A stretch of 64,000 nt of DNA from Chitinophaga niabensis (GTDB lineage Bacteria > Bacteroidota > Bacteroidia > Chitinophagales > Chitinophagaceae): contig JAFIGY010000005.1 in NCBI GenBank assembly GCA_017849435.1, forward strand, positions 62,001-126,000, given 5' to 3'. How positions within the stretch are numbered: the stretch's first letter is position 1; the number at the start of each line of letters is the position of its first letter. The notes below the pieces were generated by a model, which saw nothing but the letters and a program-made list of their open reading frames with translations, was not told the origin of the DNA and made no database searches. Below, one piece after another: positions 8,528 to 18,036 of the stretch. A program made the position numbers and the translations under genes.

Positions 8528-10430
8528 CGGCGGACAGCATCCCGTCTTTATCCCGCGATATACAACCTTCTGCGATGAGGAACTGCAGGGTTTCCAATAC
8601 CCTGCTTTCCTCCGCTTCCACCTCACGCATTAAAGCCTGCACCGTGGTTTTCCCATTCATCGTCTCCAGCGAATGCAGGATGGCGGAAGCCAGTTCCCCA
8701 AACTCCCTGCCCCTCAACTTCCCTTTCTCCCGCTTCACGCATACATCACAAACGCCACAGGGTTTCGCGTCTTTTTCCCCGAAATAAGCCACCAGCTGTT
8801 GTGTACGGCAGGCGTCCGCATTGCGCGCGTATGCCGTAACGGCTGCTATACGTTCTTCCAGGGCTTTGCGCCTTTCCTGCAGGGAAACCACGTCCACCCG
8901 CAGATACTGAGCGGGCACGCGTTCTTCGAGGAAAGATAGTTGCGGCCGGTCTTTTTTCGGGTAATAGCGTATGATCGCCTGTTTATGCAGCAGTTGCAGG
9001 TCCAGGATCACATCCTGCTCATCTATGCGCATCAGTTTTGCGATCTGTCTTTCGAAGACGGGTACGGGATTGTCGATGATCCCTTCGTAGGTGCGTAACA
9101 GTGTTTTGATGAGGGGTTCCATGGCCGGATTGGCCGCTTCGTATTCGAAGATGCCTTCACGGCTGGTGGAGAATTCCAGCCTCGAGGGCATGTATACGCT
9201 TTCGCTCAGCTGCCACACACCCTCCTGCTCCAGTATCTTCAATGCGCTGAAAGCCTTGGTGATATTGAGGGAGAATCGTTTTACAAATTCATTGATATCG
9301 AAATCATAGTATACCCCTTCCACGCTTCCTACCGGCACCTGCAGATAGTTCACCACGGCCTGGAACACTTCCCGTATTTCCTCCATGGTGGGGAATTGCA
9401 GCGACACCCTTTCCCGCAGCTCCTCCAGATCCCGCTCGTTATACAACAACACGGCAAAAGCTTTCTGTTCATCCCTTCCGGCCCTGCCCGCTTCCTGGTA
9501 ATACGCTTCAATACTGTCCGGCACATCCGCATGGATCACAAGGCGCACATCCGGTTTGTCGATCCCCATCCCGAAGGCATTGGTGCACACCATCACGCGA
9601 AGTTCGTTACGGATCCAGGCTTCCTGCCGGGAGGCGCGTTCCGTGCCGGCGAGGCCGGCGTGATAATACCCTGCAGCAATGCCTTGCGCTGCGAGGAGCT
9701 GCGCTATCTCTTTCGTCTGCCGCCGGTTGCGGCAGTAGATCACGGCGCTGCCGGGCACTTTGTCCAGTATCTGCCGGATGCGCCCCAGCTTCCCTTCTTC
9801 GGCTATCACGCTGTAGGAAAGGTTGGCACGGGCGAAACTCTTTACAAACACAGCGGGGACGCGTAACTGCAGCCGTTCGCAGATATCTTCCCGTACTTTC
9901 GGTGTAGCCGTTGCCGTTAGTGCCAATACCGACGCATCGGGAAAATGCTCCCGGATAGTGGCGATCTGCAAATAAGCCGGCCGGAAATCATATCCCCACT
10001 GAGAGATACAGTGCGCTTCATCCACGGCAATCAGCGTTACAGGCAATACTTCGCAGAACCATTGAAAACGCCTGCTCTGCAAACGTTCCGGGGAAACATA
10101 TAAAAACTTACACTCCCCTTCCCTTGCCAGGACCAGTATTTTCTCCACATCCCTCGTTTGCATGCCTGCATAGATCGCGAAAGCGGGAATGCCGCGTTTG
10201 TTGAGGTTCTCCACCTGGTCTTTCATCAGCGCGATGAGCGGTGTTACCACGAGGCAAAGACCTTCTTTCATCATGGCAGGCACCTGGAAGCAGATGGATT
10301 TACCACCACCGGTGGGCAGGAGCGCCAGCGTATCCCGTCCGGATACGATGGAATCCACGATCTCTGCCTGCATAGGCCGGAACTGCTGGTAGCCCCAGAA
10401 ACGGTGTAATATGGAAAGTGCGGAAGTCAA
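8517..10430 (-). CDS. recQ: ATP-dependent DNA helicase RecQ
   Basis: A 637-residue 3'-5' DNA helicase for recombination and fork repair. Seen: the N-terminal Q-motif region (FWGYQQFRPMQ), Walker A LPTGGGKS (K44), DEAH box VDEAHCISQWGYDFR (D137-H140), helicase motif VI (YQEAGRAGRDE), a zinc-binding Cys cluster ending CGVCDVC, and a winged-helix tail. There is no clear HRDC domain after the winged helix, so this is a RecQ core without HRDC, as in many Bacteroidota copies. It follows the TRIC-like gene by 3 bases, so the two form an operon. It runs convergently into the oxidoreductase gene. Confidence 0.95.
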   Translation of the reverse strand: MTSALSILHRFWGYQQFRPMQAEIVDSIVSGRDTLALLPTGGGKSICFQVPAMMKEGLCLVVTPLIALMKDQVENLNKRGIPAFAIYAGMQTRDVEKILVLAREGECKFLYVSPERLQSRRFQWFCEVLPVTLIAVDEAHCISQWGYDFRPAYLQIATIREHFPDASVLALTATATPKVREDICERLQLRVPAVFVKSFARANLSYSVIAEEGKLGRIRQILDKVPGSAVIYCRNRRQTKEIAQLLAAQGIAAGYYHAGLAGTERASRQEAWIRNELRVMVCTNAFGMGIDKPDVRLVIHADVPDSIEAYYQEAGRAGRDEQKAFAVLLYNERDLEELRERVSLQFPTMEEIREVFQAVVNYLQVPVGSVEGVYYDFDINEFVKRFSLNITKAFSALKILEQEGVWQLSESVYMPSRLEFSTSREGIFEYEAANPAMEPLIKTLLRTYEGIIDNPVPVFERQIAKLMRIDEQDVILDLQLLHKQAIIRYYPKKDRPQLSFLEERVPAQYLRVDVVSLQERRKALEERIAAVTAYARNADACRTQQLVAYFGEKDAKPCGVCDVCVKREKGKLRGREFGELASAILHSLETMNGKTTVQALMREVEAEESRVLETLQFLIAEGCISRDKDGMLSAVKA

Positions 10431-10433
10431 CGG

Positions 10434-11039
10434 TTATTTCTTTGCGAGATAGGGTAATGACCAGCCTTTTTTCAGTGCGGTGAGCCGGATGGCGATCACC
10501 AGCAGGATGCTGGCAATCATATTCCAGTCCTCATGCACCCCCGCATACCGCAGGCCAATGAACAGCGTAGCGCCGGCGAGACAAGCAGTGGCGTAAATCT
10601 GGCGGCTGAAGATAAGCGGGATCTCGTTCACCATCATATCCCTGATCACGCCGCCAAAAATAGCAGATATCATCCCCAGGATCACTGCCGCCCAGGGATG
10701 CACACCGTACAACAGGGCTTTCTGCAAACCGATCACGGTATAAAACCCAATCCCGATGGTATCGAACAGGAAAATAGATCTGCGGAAACGCAGGAGATAG
10801 ACGCGAAAGAGGATCGTTACCACAACGCCGAGGGCAATGGCAATGATATAGTTTGGATTACTGACCCACAGCGGCCGCAGCCCCAGGATCAGGTCACGCA
10901 GCGTACCGCCGCCGATAGATGTAACGAAGGCCGTGAAGCTTACGCCGAAGATATCGTGATACATTTTCTTATCCCAGGCAGCCAGGGCGCCGGAAATGGC
11001 GAATACGAACGTGCCGATAAGGTCTAACCAATATATCAT
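10434..11039 (-). CDS. TRIC/UPF0126-family cation channel-like protein
   Basis: A 201-residue inner-membrane protein with about seven hydrophobic segments in two repeats, each with the family glycine-rich motif: GGGTLRDLILG in the first half and GGVIRDMMVNEIP in the second. Bacterial members of this family (YadS/YicG type) are related to trimeric intracellular cation channels. Ion selectivity cannot be read from the sequence. It is the first gene of a pair with recQ. A repeated AT-rich 18-mer lies 5 bases upstream of the start (see the repeat entry). Confidence 0.88.
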   Translation of the reverse strand: MIYWLDLIGTFVFAISGALAAWDKKMYHDIFGVSFTAFVTSIGGGTLRDLILGLRPLWVSNPNYIIAIALGVVVTILFRVYLLRFRRSIFLFDTIGIGFYTVIGLQKALLYGVHPWAAVILGMISAIFGGVIRDMMVNEIPLIFSRQIYATACLAGATLFIGLRYAGVHEDWNMIASILLVIAIRLTALKKGWSLPYLAKK

Positions 11040-11043
11040 TATT

Positions 11044-11061
11044 CAATTACGAATTACGAAT
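11044..11061. repeat. Dispersed AT-rich 18-mer, copy 1
   Basis: The 18 bases CAATTACGAATTACGAAT are found again, identical and in the same orientation, at 39522-39539. Related shorter units lie nearby (AATTACGAATT at 11099-11109 and partial copies in between). Each unit is nearly its own reverse complement. Both full copies sit just upstream of the start codon of a minus-strand gene, here the TRIC-like gene. Confidence 0.7.
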
Positions 11062-11140
11062 TCCAAATTACGAAATGGTTATTTGGGTCCGCGAAAGTAA
11101 TTACGAATTAACGACAAAAATCATTCGTAACCTTGTTTTC

Positions 11141-13258
11141 TCAGATGACTTTCTTAAACCGCAGGCGAACGGAGTTGATGGCCAGTACCACATCCGAGAA
11201 TCCCATGATGAAAGCGCCGAATATAGGGTTGAGGAAGCCCAGGGCGGCAACGGGGATCGCGATCACATTGTAGATGAAAGCCCAGAAGAGGTTTTGTTTG
11301 ATGGTAAGATAGGTATGTTTACCGAGGCCCATCGCAAGGGGCAATGCGCCGAGGTGGTTGTTCAGCAGGATGACGTTGGCGCTTTGCATAGCCACCTGTG
11401 TGGAATCGCTCAGCGATATACCGATAGTGGCCTTTGCCAAAGCAGGCGCATCGTTGATCCCATCGCCAACCATGGCGGTGGGTGCATGATACATGAATGT
11501 ATCGATCTGCTGCAGCTTCTGCTGCGGCGATTGTTCTGCCAGTACTTCATCGATGCCCAGCTCCCGGGCGATCACATCGCATTTCCGCTGCGTGTCTCCA
11601 CTCAGCAGTATGGTGCGGATACCTCCGGCTTTGAGCTGTGCCACAACAAATACCGCCTCCGGGCGCAATTCGTCCGTAAAGTTGATCCAGCCGGCGAGCT
11701 GGCCGTTCTTCAGGAGATAGATGTTATGTGCATCATCCTGCGTAGCCTGTTTAGCCAGCAGAAAAGATCCCAGCTGCCATTCATTCCCTTCGTTGTCTTT
11801 CGCCTGCATGCCTTTGCCTTTCTGCTCCCGAACCTGTTGCAAAGGCAGTTCCGGAACACCTTTCCATTGTGCCACGAGGGAACGGGCAATGGGATGGGAG
11901 GAATATTTCTCCAGGCTGTATACTACGGATCTGAAAGCTTCGTCTTCCATACCGATCGCTTTCCATTCATCCAGCTTCAGCTTGCCGGTAGTAAGTGTGC
12001 CGGTTTTGTCAAATACGATCTGTTTGATATTGCGGAAGGATTCGAGTGTGTTGGCGCCTTTGATAAGGATGCCATTACGGGCGGCGCGCCCCAACCCCAC
12101 CATCACCGCGGCAGGAGTAGCAAGTCCCATCGCACAGGGGCAGGCGATCACGAGTACGGCTATACTCCGCATCATGGCGGTGGCAACGGTAGTATGGCCG
12201 ATGAAATACCAGCCGAAGAAGGTAATGAGCGCAATGCCCAACACCACGGGTACAAAAATGGCGCTGATCTTGTCCGCCAGCTTCTGCATGGGAGGCTTGT
12301 TGCCCTGTGCCTGTTTCACCAGGTCGATGATATAAGAAAGCACGGTATCCTTTCCCGTAGCGGTAATGTATACTTTCAGGCTACCCTCTTCCAAAATAGT
12401 ACCGCCGATCACTTTGTCTTTTTCCTGCTTCCCGATGGGCGCACTCTCCCCGGTGATCATCGATTCGTTCACGTGTCCGCTTCCCCAGTATATGGTACCG
12501 TCCATCGGTATCTTGTCGCCGGTGTTCACTAAAACGCGATCGCCTACACGTAGTTGCGTGTTCTCTATCTCGTCGATGTGCTCATGCCCATGATCCTCTC
12601 CGTGGATGCGGCGTGCCATGGTATGTTGCATGCGCGCCAGTTCCGCGATGGCCGTGGTGGTGGATTTCACGGAACGCTCTTCCAGCAGGTTGCCGAGGAA
12701 AACTAGCGTGAGGATGGCTGCGGCGGTTTCATAAAAAAGATAATCCGGGCCCAGATTCGCCAGGGTTCCGCCAAGACTATACCCGAAAGCCGCGGTGGCG
12801 CCAAGGGTGATCAGCACGTCCATATTGGCGACGCCGTTCTTCAGCGAACGGAAAGCGCTGAGGCCGAAATGCGCCATTCCCGTCAGGTAAACGGGCGTGG
12901 TAAGGACCAGCTGTACCCAGGGGTTATGCAGCCAGTGCCAGTTCACCCACATATGCAGCAGCAAAGGGGCAGTGAACAGAAGACAGAACAGGAATTTGAA
13001 GGTGAGGGTATTATAAAAGGCGGTCTTTTTACCCTGCTCATCCGGCAATACCACTTCATAGCCCAGATGGTTGATACCGTTGAGTACCGCCCGGGCATCC
13101 GCCCCGCCCGGCAGGTTAAAACGCAATTCTTCCGTGGCCACGCTGATCGCCACATCCTCCATGCCCTGCTTTTCCAGGTATTTGGAGATGGTGAGCGCGC
13201 AGCTGGAGCAGTTCATCCCTTTTACTTTGCAACTGATCGTTTCCATAGCTTGAGTCAT
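11141..13258 (-). CDS. Copper-type (P1B) heavy-metal translocating ATPase
   Basis: A 705-residue inner-membrane P-type ATPase that pumps metal out of, or across, the cytoplasmic membrane. It has one N-terminal HMA domain with GMNCSSC (C17 and C20), eight predicted membrane helices, the CPC motif of Cu+ pumps (ACPCAMG, near residue 373), the phosphorylation site DKTGTLT (Asp near 417) and the hinge GDGINDAP (near 598). A histidine-rich stretch (HGEDHGHEH) precedes the actuator domain. CPC plus CxxC points to Cu+ or Ag+. A cytochrome-oxidase assembly (FixI/CcoI-like) role is also possible. I start at ATG 13258, because a promoter box at 13280-13287 lies inside the longer reading frame. ATG 13246 is an alternative. 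Confidence 0.9.
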   Translation of the reverse strand: MTQAMETISCKVKGMNCSSCALTISKYLEKQGMEDVAISVATEELRFNLPGGADARAVLNGINHLGYEVVLPDEQGKKTAFYNTLTFKFLFCLLFTAPLLLHMWVNWHWLHNPWVQLVLTTPVYLTGMAHFGLSAFRSLKNGVANMDVLITLGATAAFGYSLGGTLANLGPDYLFYETAAAILTLVFLGNLLEERSVKSTTTAIAELARMQHTMARRIHGEDHGHEHIDEIENTQLRVGDRVLVNTGDKIPMDGTIYWGSGHVNESMITGESAPIGKQEKDKVIGGTILEEGSLKVYITATGKDTVLSYIIDLVKQAQGNKPPMQKLADKISAIFVPVVLGIALITFFGWYFIGHTTVATAMMRSIAVLVIACPCAMGLATPAAVMVGLGRAARNGILIKGANTLESFRNIKQIVFDKTGTLTTGKLKLDEWKAIGMEDEAFRSVVYSLEKYSSHPIARSLVAQWKGVPELPLQQVREQKGKGMQAKDNEGNEWQLGSFLLAKQATQDDAHNIYLLKNGQLAGWINFTDELRPEAVFVVAQLKAGGIRTILLSGDTQRKCDVIARELGIDEVLAEQSPQQKLQQIDTFMYHAPTAMVGDGINDAPALAKATIGISLSDSTQVAMQSANVILLNNHLGALPLAMGLGKHTYLTIKQNLFWAFIYNVIAIPVAALGFLNPIFGAFIMGFSDVVLAINSVRLRFKKVI

Positions 13259-13279
13259 TAGTGGTATAAGGCTGTAGTA

Positions 13280-13287
13280 CAAAATTA
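13280..13287 (-). promoter_or_regulatory. -7 box for the copper ATPase gene
   Basis: On the minus strand this reads TAATTTTG, a full match to the Bacteroidota TAnnTTTG -7 element. It predicts a transcript start near 13273, about 15 bases before ATG 13258, and rules out the ATG at 13282 as the main start. No convincing -33 TTTG is seen. Confidence 0.55.
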
Positions 13288-13456
13288 CCGGTTCAGGGCT
13301 TTCGGGTGGGAATTATTAATGCAACGGAGGTGCTTTTTCTCTTTGCGGAGAGCTACTTTCAGGGCCACCACAGCCTGTTTTACGGGAGGGCCTGCCCTTT
13401 TGCACGATTAATGCAACGGAATTGCTAATTTTAAACCTACTAAGGCCTTAATTCTG

Positions 13457-13918
13457 ATGAAACTTACATTTTCACACGCCGAGCTGCCGGCTGCAGCCCA
13501 TCAGTTCTGGGAGGAGTATGGGGATGAAAAGGTTTTTGCCCTCAACGGAGACATGGGCGCGGGAAAAACCACCTTCGTAAAAGCGCTTTGTGCCGCCAAA
13601 GGGGTTAAAGACACCACGGCCAGCCCTACTTTCTCCATCATCAACGAATACCGCTTCCGAAATAGCCGCCAGCAGGAGCAGATCATTTATCATCTGGATC
13701 TATACCGGCTGAAAAGCATGGAAGAAGCCATAGAAGCCGGGGTAGAGGATTGCCTCTATCATCCGGACGCCATCTGCTTCGTGGAGTGGCCGGAGATCGT
13801 AACCCCCCTTTTACCGGCGGATACGGTATATGTCTTCCTGACCATCACCCCGGATCAAAAACGAAAACTGGTAGCCGGTACTGCCCATCCCGGGTATTTT
13901 GATCCCTCTCTTCAATAA
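13457..13918 (+). CDS. tsaE: tRNA threonylcarbamoyladenosine biosynthesis ATPase TsaE
   Basis: A 153-residue ATPase that drives the TsaB/TsaD complex making the t6A37 modification in ANN-decoding tRNAs. Walker A is GDMGAGKTTF (31-40). The family motifs SPTFSIINEY, YHLDLYRL and FVEWPE follow in order, all characteristic of TsaE/YjeE. Length and start are normal for the family. It lies 53 bases before the alanine-dehydrogenase-like gene, same strand. That gene has its own promoter box, so the two may be separate transcripts. Confidence 0.96.
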   Translation: MKLTFSHAELPAAAHQFWEEYGDEKVFALNGDMGAGKTTFVKALCAAKGVKDTTASPTFSIINEYRFRNSRQQEQIIYHLDLYRLKSMEEAIEAGVEDCLYHPDAICFVEWPEIVTPLLPADTVYVFLTITPDQKRKLVAGTAHPGYFDPSLQ

Positions 13919-13933
13919 AAGGTCCAATAAGCG

Positions 13934-13941
13934 TATCTTTG
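13934..13941 (+). promoter_or_regulatory. -7 box for the alanine-dehydrogenase-like gene
   Basis: TATCTTTG is a full match to TAnnTTTG and lies 30 bases before the ATG at 13972. The implied 5' leader is about 24 bases. No strong -33 element is visible. Confidence 0.55.
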
Positions 13942-13971
13942 GAAGAGACCTAATTAACAATTGATTACGAT

Positions 13972-15189
13972 ATGGAGCAAAGGCAAAAACCTGTAGTGAG
14001 TGCCGGGTTTACATATTCCCCACTGGAAGAAACACTGGATATTCCTCAAAAAAATTCCCGTTTGTTCATAGGCATACCCAAGGAAATATCCTTCCAGGAA
14101 AGCCGCATTGCCCTTACACCGGATGCAGTAAGCATCCTTTCCAACAACGGTCATCATATTGTAGTAGAACATAAAGCAGGCGATGGTTCGCATTTCTACG
14201 ATACGGATTATTCCGAAGCAGGCGCGGAGATCGTGTATGAGAAAAGAGAAGTTTTCAAGGCGGACATCATCGTTAAATCCGCTCCGCTGAATGATGAAGA
14301 GATCGAGCTGCTGCATCCGCACCAGATCGTGATCTCCCCCATTCACTTGTCCGTACTCAAAGCGGAGCAGTTGCAGAAGATGATGGACAAACGCATCACC
14401 CTGCTTTCCTTCGAAAATCTGAAGGACGATTCCGGCACCTACCCTATCGTAAGGGCTATGAGCGAGATCGCAGGAAGCGCCGTGATGCTGATAGCAGGCC
14501 AGTACCTGAGCAACAGCAACCGTGGGAAAGGTATCCTGCTGGGCGGCATCACCGGCATTCCCCCTACCAAGGTGGTGATCATCGGAGCGGGCATCGTGGG
14601 TGAATTCGCGGCCCGCACTGCGCTGGCACTGGGCTCATCCGTGAAGGTGTTCGACAATAATATCTACAAACTGAAAAGACTGCAAAACAATATCGGGGTA
14701 CGTGTATTCACTTCCGTGATACAACCCCGTGTGCTGGCGGAACAGCTCAGAACAGCGGATGTAGCCGTAGGCGCGCTTTCCTCCCAAAGCGGCCGCACAC
14801 CGATCGTGGTAACCGAATCCATGGTCAGTCATATGAAAGCAGGGTCGGTGATTGTGGATGTGAGTATTGACCGTGGCGGATGCTTTGAAACATCTGAAGT
14901 AACCACGCACGAGAATCCTGTTTTTAAAAAATATGATGTGATCCATTACTGCGTGCCGAATATCCCGTCCGGTTTTGCAGGCACCGCCTCCCAGGCCATC
15001 AGTAACGTACTCATGCCACTACTGCTGGAAGCAGCGGATGATGGCGGGTTTGACAACCTGGTATGGATCAAGCGGGGCGTGCGGAACGGAATTTACCTGT
15101 ACAAAGGCGCATTGACCAATTACCACCTCAGCGAAAAATTCAAATTGAAATATACAGACCTCGAACTGCTGCTCGCAGTAAAAGGATAA
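13972..15189 (+). CDS. ald: Alanine dehydrogenase / PNT-family oxidoreductase
   Basis: A 405-residue protein of the alanine dehydrogenase/transhydrogenase family. The N-terminal half has GIPKE and RIALTPDAV, with K102 (IVKSAP) and H125 (SPIHLS) where the substrate-binding Lys and His are expected. The NAD-binding Rossmann fold begins at KVVIIGAGIVGEFAA. A second-domain motif VDVSIDRGGCFETS is typical. It is about 35 residues longer than classical Ald, with a 30-residue N-terminal extension. KSAP replaces the usual KEP, so substrate range could differ from plain L-alanine to pyruvate. A strong hairpin terminator overlaps the stop codon. Confidence 0.85.
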   Translation: MEQRQKPVVSAGFTYSPLEETLDIPQKNSRLFIGIPKEISFQESRIALTPDAVSILSNNGHHIVVEHKAGDGSHFYDTDYSEAGAEIVYEKREVFKADIIVKSAPLNDEEIELLHPHQIVISPIHLSVLKAEQLQKMMDKRITLLSFENLKDDSGTYPIVRAMSEIAGSAVMLIAGQYLSNSNRGKGILLGGITGIPPTKVVIIGAGIVGEFAARTALALGSSVKVFDNNIYKLKRLQNNIGVRVFTSVIQPRVLAEQLRTADVAVGALSSQSGRTPIVVTESMVSHMKAGSVIVDVSIDRGGCFETSEVTTHENPVFKKYDVIHYCVPNIPSGFAGTASQAISNVLMPLLLEAADDGGFDNLVWIKRGVRNGIYLYKGALTNYHLSEKFKLKYTDLELLLAVKG

Positions 15190-15222
15190 AGCAAGGCGCC
15201 TGCAGAGGCGCCTTGCTTTATC
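15185..15222. terminator. Bidirectional terminator between ald and the T9SS gene
   Basis: A perfect 17-bp stem (GATAAAGCAAGGCGCCT against its complement) with a GCAG loop at 15202-15205. It contains the ald stop codon (15187-15189) and ends just before the stop of the convergent gene at 15226. Both sides can end in the TTTA tract of the stem, so it can serve both genes. Confidence 0.8.
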
Positions 15223-15225
15223 AGG

Positions 15226-18006
15226 TTATTGAACTACCAGTTTTTCCGATAATGTTTGTTGCCCGTTGTTCACCTGCATGAAATAGATCCCTTTCGCAAG
15301 GTCTTGCAATGGTACCGCTATCTTGTTCAAACCCTTTACCACCTGCTGTTTGCGCCAGAGGATCACTTTACCCTCGGTATCCGCAATGGACAGCAAAGCG
15401 ATATCATCCCTTGTACTGAAGAACTCGATAGTAGTAGACTGGGAAGCCGGATTGGGATATATCTTCAGCTTGTTCATCGTTCCTTCTTTTGCCACCGTCA
15501 CAGGCGGTTGCACAGCACTGGCGCTGATAGCCAACGGCGCAACCGGAGCCGTGATCAGATCGAAACGCCACTTCTGGGCGTTGCTGTTATTGTTATCCCA
15601 TATCTGCACTTTCGTGCTATTGGCATCAACACCGCCATTCAGATCCAATGCCTTACCCGGCGCATGTTTCGGTATCAACCGGTAATAACCGTTCCCAACA
15701 CCTTCTATCCGCCATAATTGCTGATCCACACTGGTGCTGTCGTAGATCTGCACAGCGGTTCCGTTGGCGGTAAGCCCACCTTTCACATCCATGGTTTTGC
15801 CCGGGGCATGCTGTGGTTCGAGTTTGTAGTAACCTCCGCCTTTGTGCAATAATTTCCAGCGCTGATTATTGGTATTACCGTCTGTATAGATGATCAGCCC
15901 GGTACCATTAGCAGTGTTGCTGCCAGGCACATCGATGTTGCGGGTAAGCGCCGCGGCAGATTTGATCTCATACACGCCGCCCGGAAGCAGGATGCTGGTG
16001 CTTGTAGCAAGCGGTACTTCCCACACTCCTCTTCCGTAGGTGCCTACCCGTAGTAATTTGGTAGTGCCGGCGTAATAGATGTCGATATCCCGGTACTGGC
16101 TATTGGAGGGCATTCCATGAGAATACACGATCCAGTCGGTCATCGTGTTATTCTTGTAGTATACGGCATTGTTGATGATGTAAGCGCTTTCATCCGCACT
16201 GGTGGTATCAGTAAGTATCTCGCGGATATTAACGGTAGGCAGGGTACCGCTGATGTTGGTCCAGGTGACGCCCGCATCTGCCGACCGGTACATACGGCTG
16301 CCGCAGGAAAGGTATACAATGCTGTCATTCCCTTTCACCGTAGCTATCTGTACGCCGCCGGTAATGCTGGCGGGCGCATTGCTTTGCTTGGTGAAGACGG
16401 GCGAAACGGCAGTCGCGTTCTGGCTGAGATAGAACTCTGAATTCAACATCACATAGAGGTAGTTGACATTGTTCACGGAAGGTTCTATGGCCTTGAGCGA
16501 TTTTGCCACATTGTAAATGGACGTCCACGCAGGCGGATTGGTTTGCAGGTTTTTGGTGATGAAAATAGTATCCTTACCCGTGAAGGCTATATTGGGATCT
16601 GTTGAAAATGCCACACGAGCGGCGCCGGTGGCGGGAGAAGGTATTGACAGATTCTGCGTAGTGTTGGTCAGCAGCTGCCGGCGCTGTGTTGCACCATAGT
16701 AAGCGCTGTTGGCCAACTGCCGGTCAAACTGGTAGAATGGCGTATAGTCGCCACCGCGATTACAGTACCAGGTGTTGATATTATAGTACACCTCGCCATT
16801 ATCCTGCGTACCGCCACCCATAACGCCGCTGGTAAGGTGACTGTTGCCGATGTGATAGAATTCTGTGGATGAAAGCCCGTCTGACTTCGGCGCCCAGGTA
16901 CTTCCTCCATCGCTGCTGAGCCATACACCGCCATCGTTGCAATTATATAATTGTGTATTGATCAGCGGATGATAGCGGATGCAGTGCTGATCGGTATGCA
17001 TACCATAAGCCCAGCTGGCCTGCAGCTGCGTCCAGGTAGCGCCGCCATCCTGACTTCTCCATACCACATGGGATACGAGATAAAGCGTATTGGCATCCGT
17101 CCATCCGGCAGTAATATCGAAGTTGTAGTTGCCCTGGCCGGCGGAAGTGCCGTTGTAGCCGGTGAGATTGGGGGTGATATCATCCCGCATGAGGGTAAAG
17201 GTGTTGCCACTGTCCACCGACTTGTAAATGATCCCTCCTTTATCATTGTTACTGCCGATGCAGCCCACATATACCACGGAAGGGTCCGCGGGTGTAACGG
17301 CAAGACGGCTGCCGGAACCGGGTGTGGCAGGGTTTACCGTGGTGATGAGCGTCCAGGTATCGCCGAAGTCATCGGATTTGTAAAATTTGGCGGCCCTGTT
17401 GACAGCATATACTGTTTGGCTTCCTGTAGCCGTGTTCACCCGCAGATCGCTGAAGTTCACCTCCGTTAGGGTTTTAGTCCAGGTACTGCCTGCATCCGTA
17501 CTCTTCCAGATACCGTCGTTCGTAGCGGCCAGCAGCGTATTAACGGCAGAAGGCGATTGCAGTATCTCCACCGCCATGCGTGCACCGATAGTGGTTTCTC
17601 CGATGCGTGTGAAAAGATTGCCGCCATCGGTGGATTTCCATACACCGAGGGATTGACTGTAATAATTCGGATCACCGGTACCGAGGTAGATGGTATTCTC
17701 ATCCGTACGGTCTACGCAAACCGATGCACAGCTCATGGTGGGCATATCATCCGTTCCCGGAACAATGGCCCAGGTTTTACCGGTATCCACTGTTTTCCAG
17801 AGCGCGTGCGCGCTCACAGCATACATTTTGCCGGCAGTAGCGGGATGGAATTTGATCTGCACCACCCTGCCGATCCCGTTGATCTGGCCTACCTTGTTGG
17901 TGGGGAATTTGATGGGGCCTACTTCGGCCCAGGGCTGATTGGATTGTGCGAATATGTTTTGACAAATAAAAAAGAGAAGCAATAAAAGGGTGTAACGTGT
18001 TTTCAT
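15226..18006 (-). CDS. T9SS-exported VPS10/BNR-propeller protein with ricin-type lectin domain
   Basis: A 926-residue exported protein. It has a signal peptide (1-21, ending NIFAQ). A sortilin/VPS10-like beta-propeller fills about 30-650, with repeated BNR-type strands (SxDGGxTW: WKSTDGGN, YKSVDSGNTF, WRSQDGGATW, WLSSDGGSTW). A ricin B-like trefoil (about 690-830) holds two HAPGKxxDxxGG repeats and two QxW motifs. The C-terminal T9SS type A sorting domain (about 848-926) starts LKIYPNPAS and ends with a KLVVQ-type tail. It is therefore predicted to be secreted or surface-anchored. The lectin part suggests glycan binding; the propeller ligand or any enzyme activity is unknown. It lies 30 bases after a lipoprotein gene and is probably in its operon. 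Confidence 0.88.
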   Translation of the reverse strand: MKTRYTLLLLLFFICQNIFAQSNQPWAEVGPIKFPTNKVGQINGIGRVVQIKFHPATAGKMYAVSAHALWKTVDTGKTWAIVPGTDDMPTMSCASVCVDRTDENTIYLGTGDPNYYSQSLGVWKSTDGGNLFTRIGETTIGARMAVEILQSPSAVNTLLAATNDGIWKSTDAGSTWTKTLTEVNFSDLRVNTATGSQTVYAVNRAAKFYKSDDFGDTWTLITTVNPATPGSGSRLAVTPADPSVVYVGCIGSNNDKGGIIYKSVDSGNTFTLMRDDITPNLTGYNGTSAGQGNYNFDITAGWTDANTLYLVSHVVWRSQDGGATWTQLQASWAYGMHTDQHCIRYHPLINTQLYNCNDGGVWLSSDGGSTWAPKSDGLSSTEFYHIGNSHLTSGVMGGGTQDNGEVYYNINTWYCNRGGDYTPFYQFDRQLANSAYYGATQRRQLLTNTTQNLSIPSPATGAARVAFSTDPNIAFTGKDTIFITKNLQTNPPAWTSIYNVAKSLKAIEPSVNNVNYLYVMLNSEFYLSQNATAVSPVFTKQSNAPASITGGVQIATVKGNDSIVYLSCGSRMYRSADAGVTWTNISGTLPTVNIREILTDTTSADESAYIINNAVYYKNNTMTDWIVYSHGMPSNSQYRDIDIYYAGTTKLLRVGTYGRGVWEVPLATSTSILLPGGVYEIKSAAALTRNIDVPGSNTANGTGLIIYTDGNTNNQRWKLLHKGGGYYKLEPQHAPGKTMDVKGGLTANGTAVQIYDSTSVDQQLWRIEGVGNGYYRLIPKHAPGKALDLNGGVDANSTKVQIWDNNNSNAQKWRFDLITAPVAPLAISASAVQPPVTVAKEGTMNKLKIYPNPASQSTTIEFFSTRDDIALLSIADTEGKVILWRKQQVVKGLNKIAVPLQDLAKGIYFMQVNNGQQTLSEKLVVQ

Positions 18007-18036
18007 AAGTGATGAGATTAGGATGAATGAGAATGG

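Noticed and set aside
11075-12532. Long plus-strand frame (485 codons) opposite the copper ATPase
   Set aside because: The ATPase has CPC, DKTGT and GDGIND motifs in order; the opposite frame has none.
13259-13282. ATG 13282 as the start of the copper ATPase
   Set aside because: The -7 box at 13280-13287 lies inside it, so the transcript would start after this codon.
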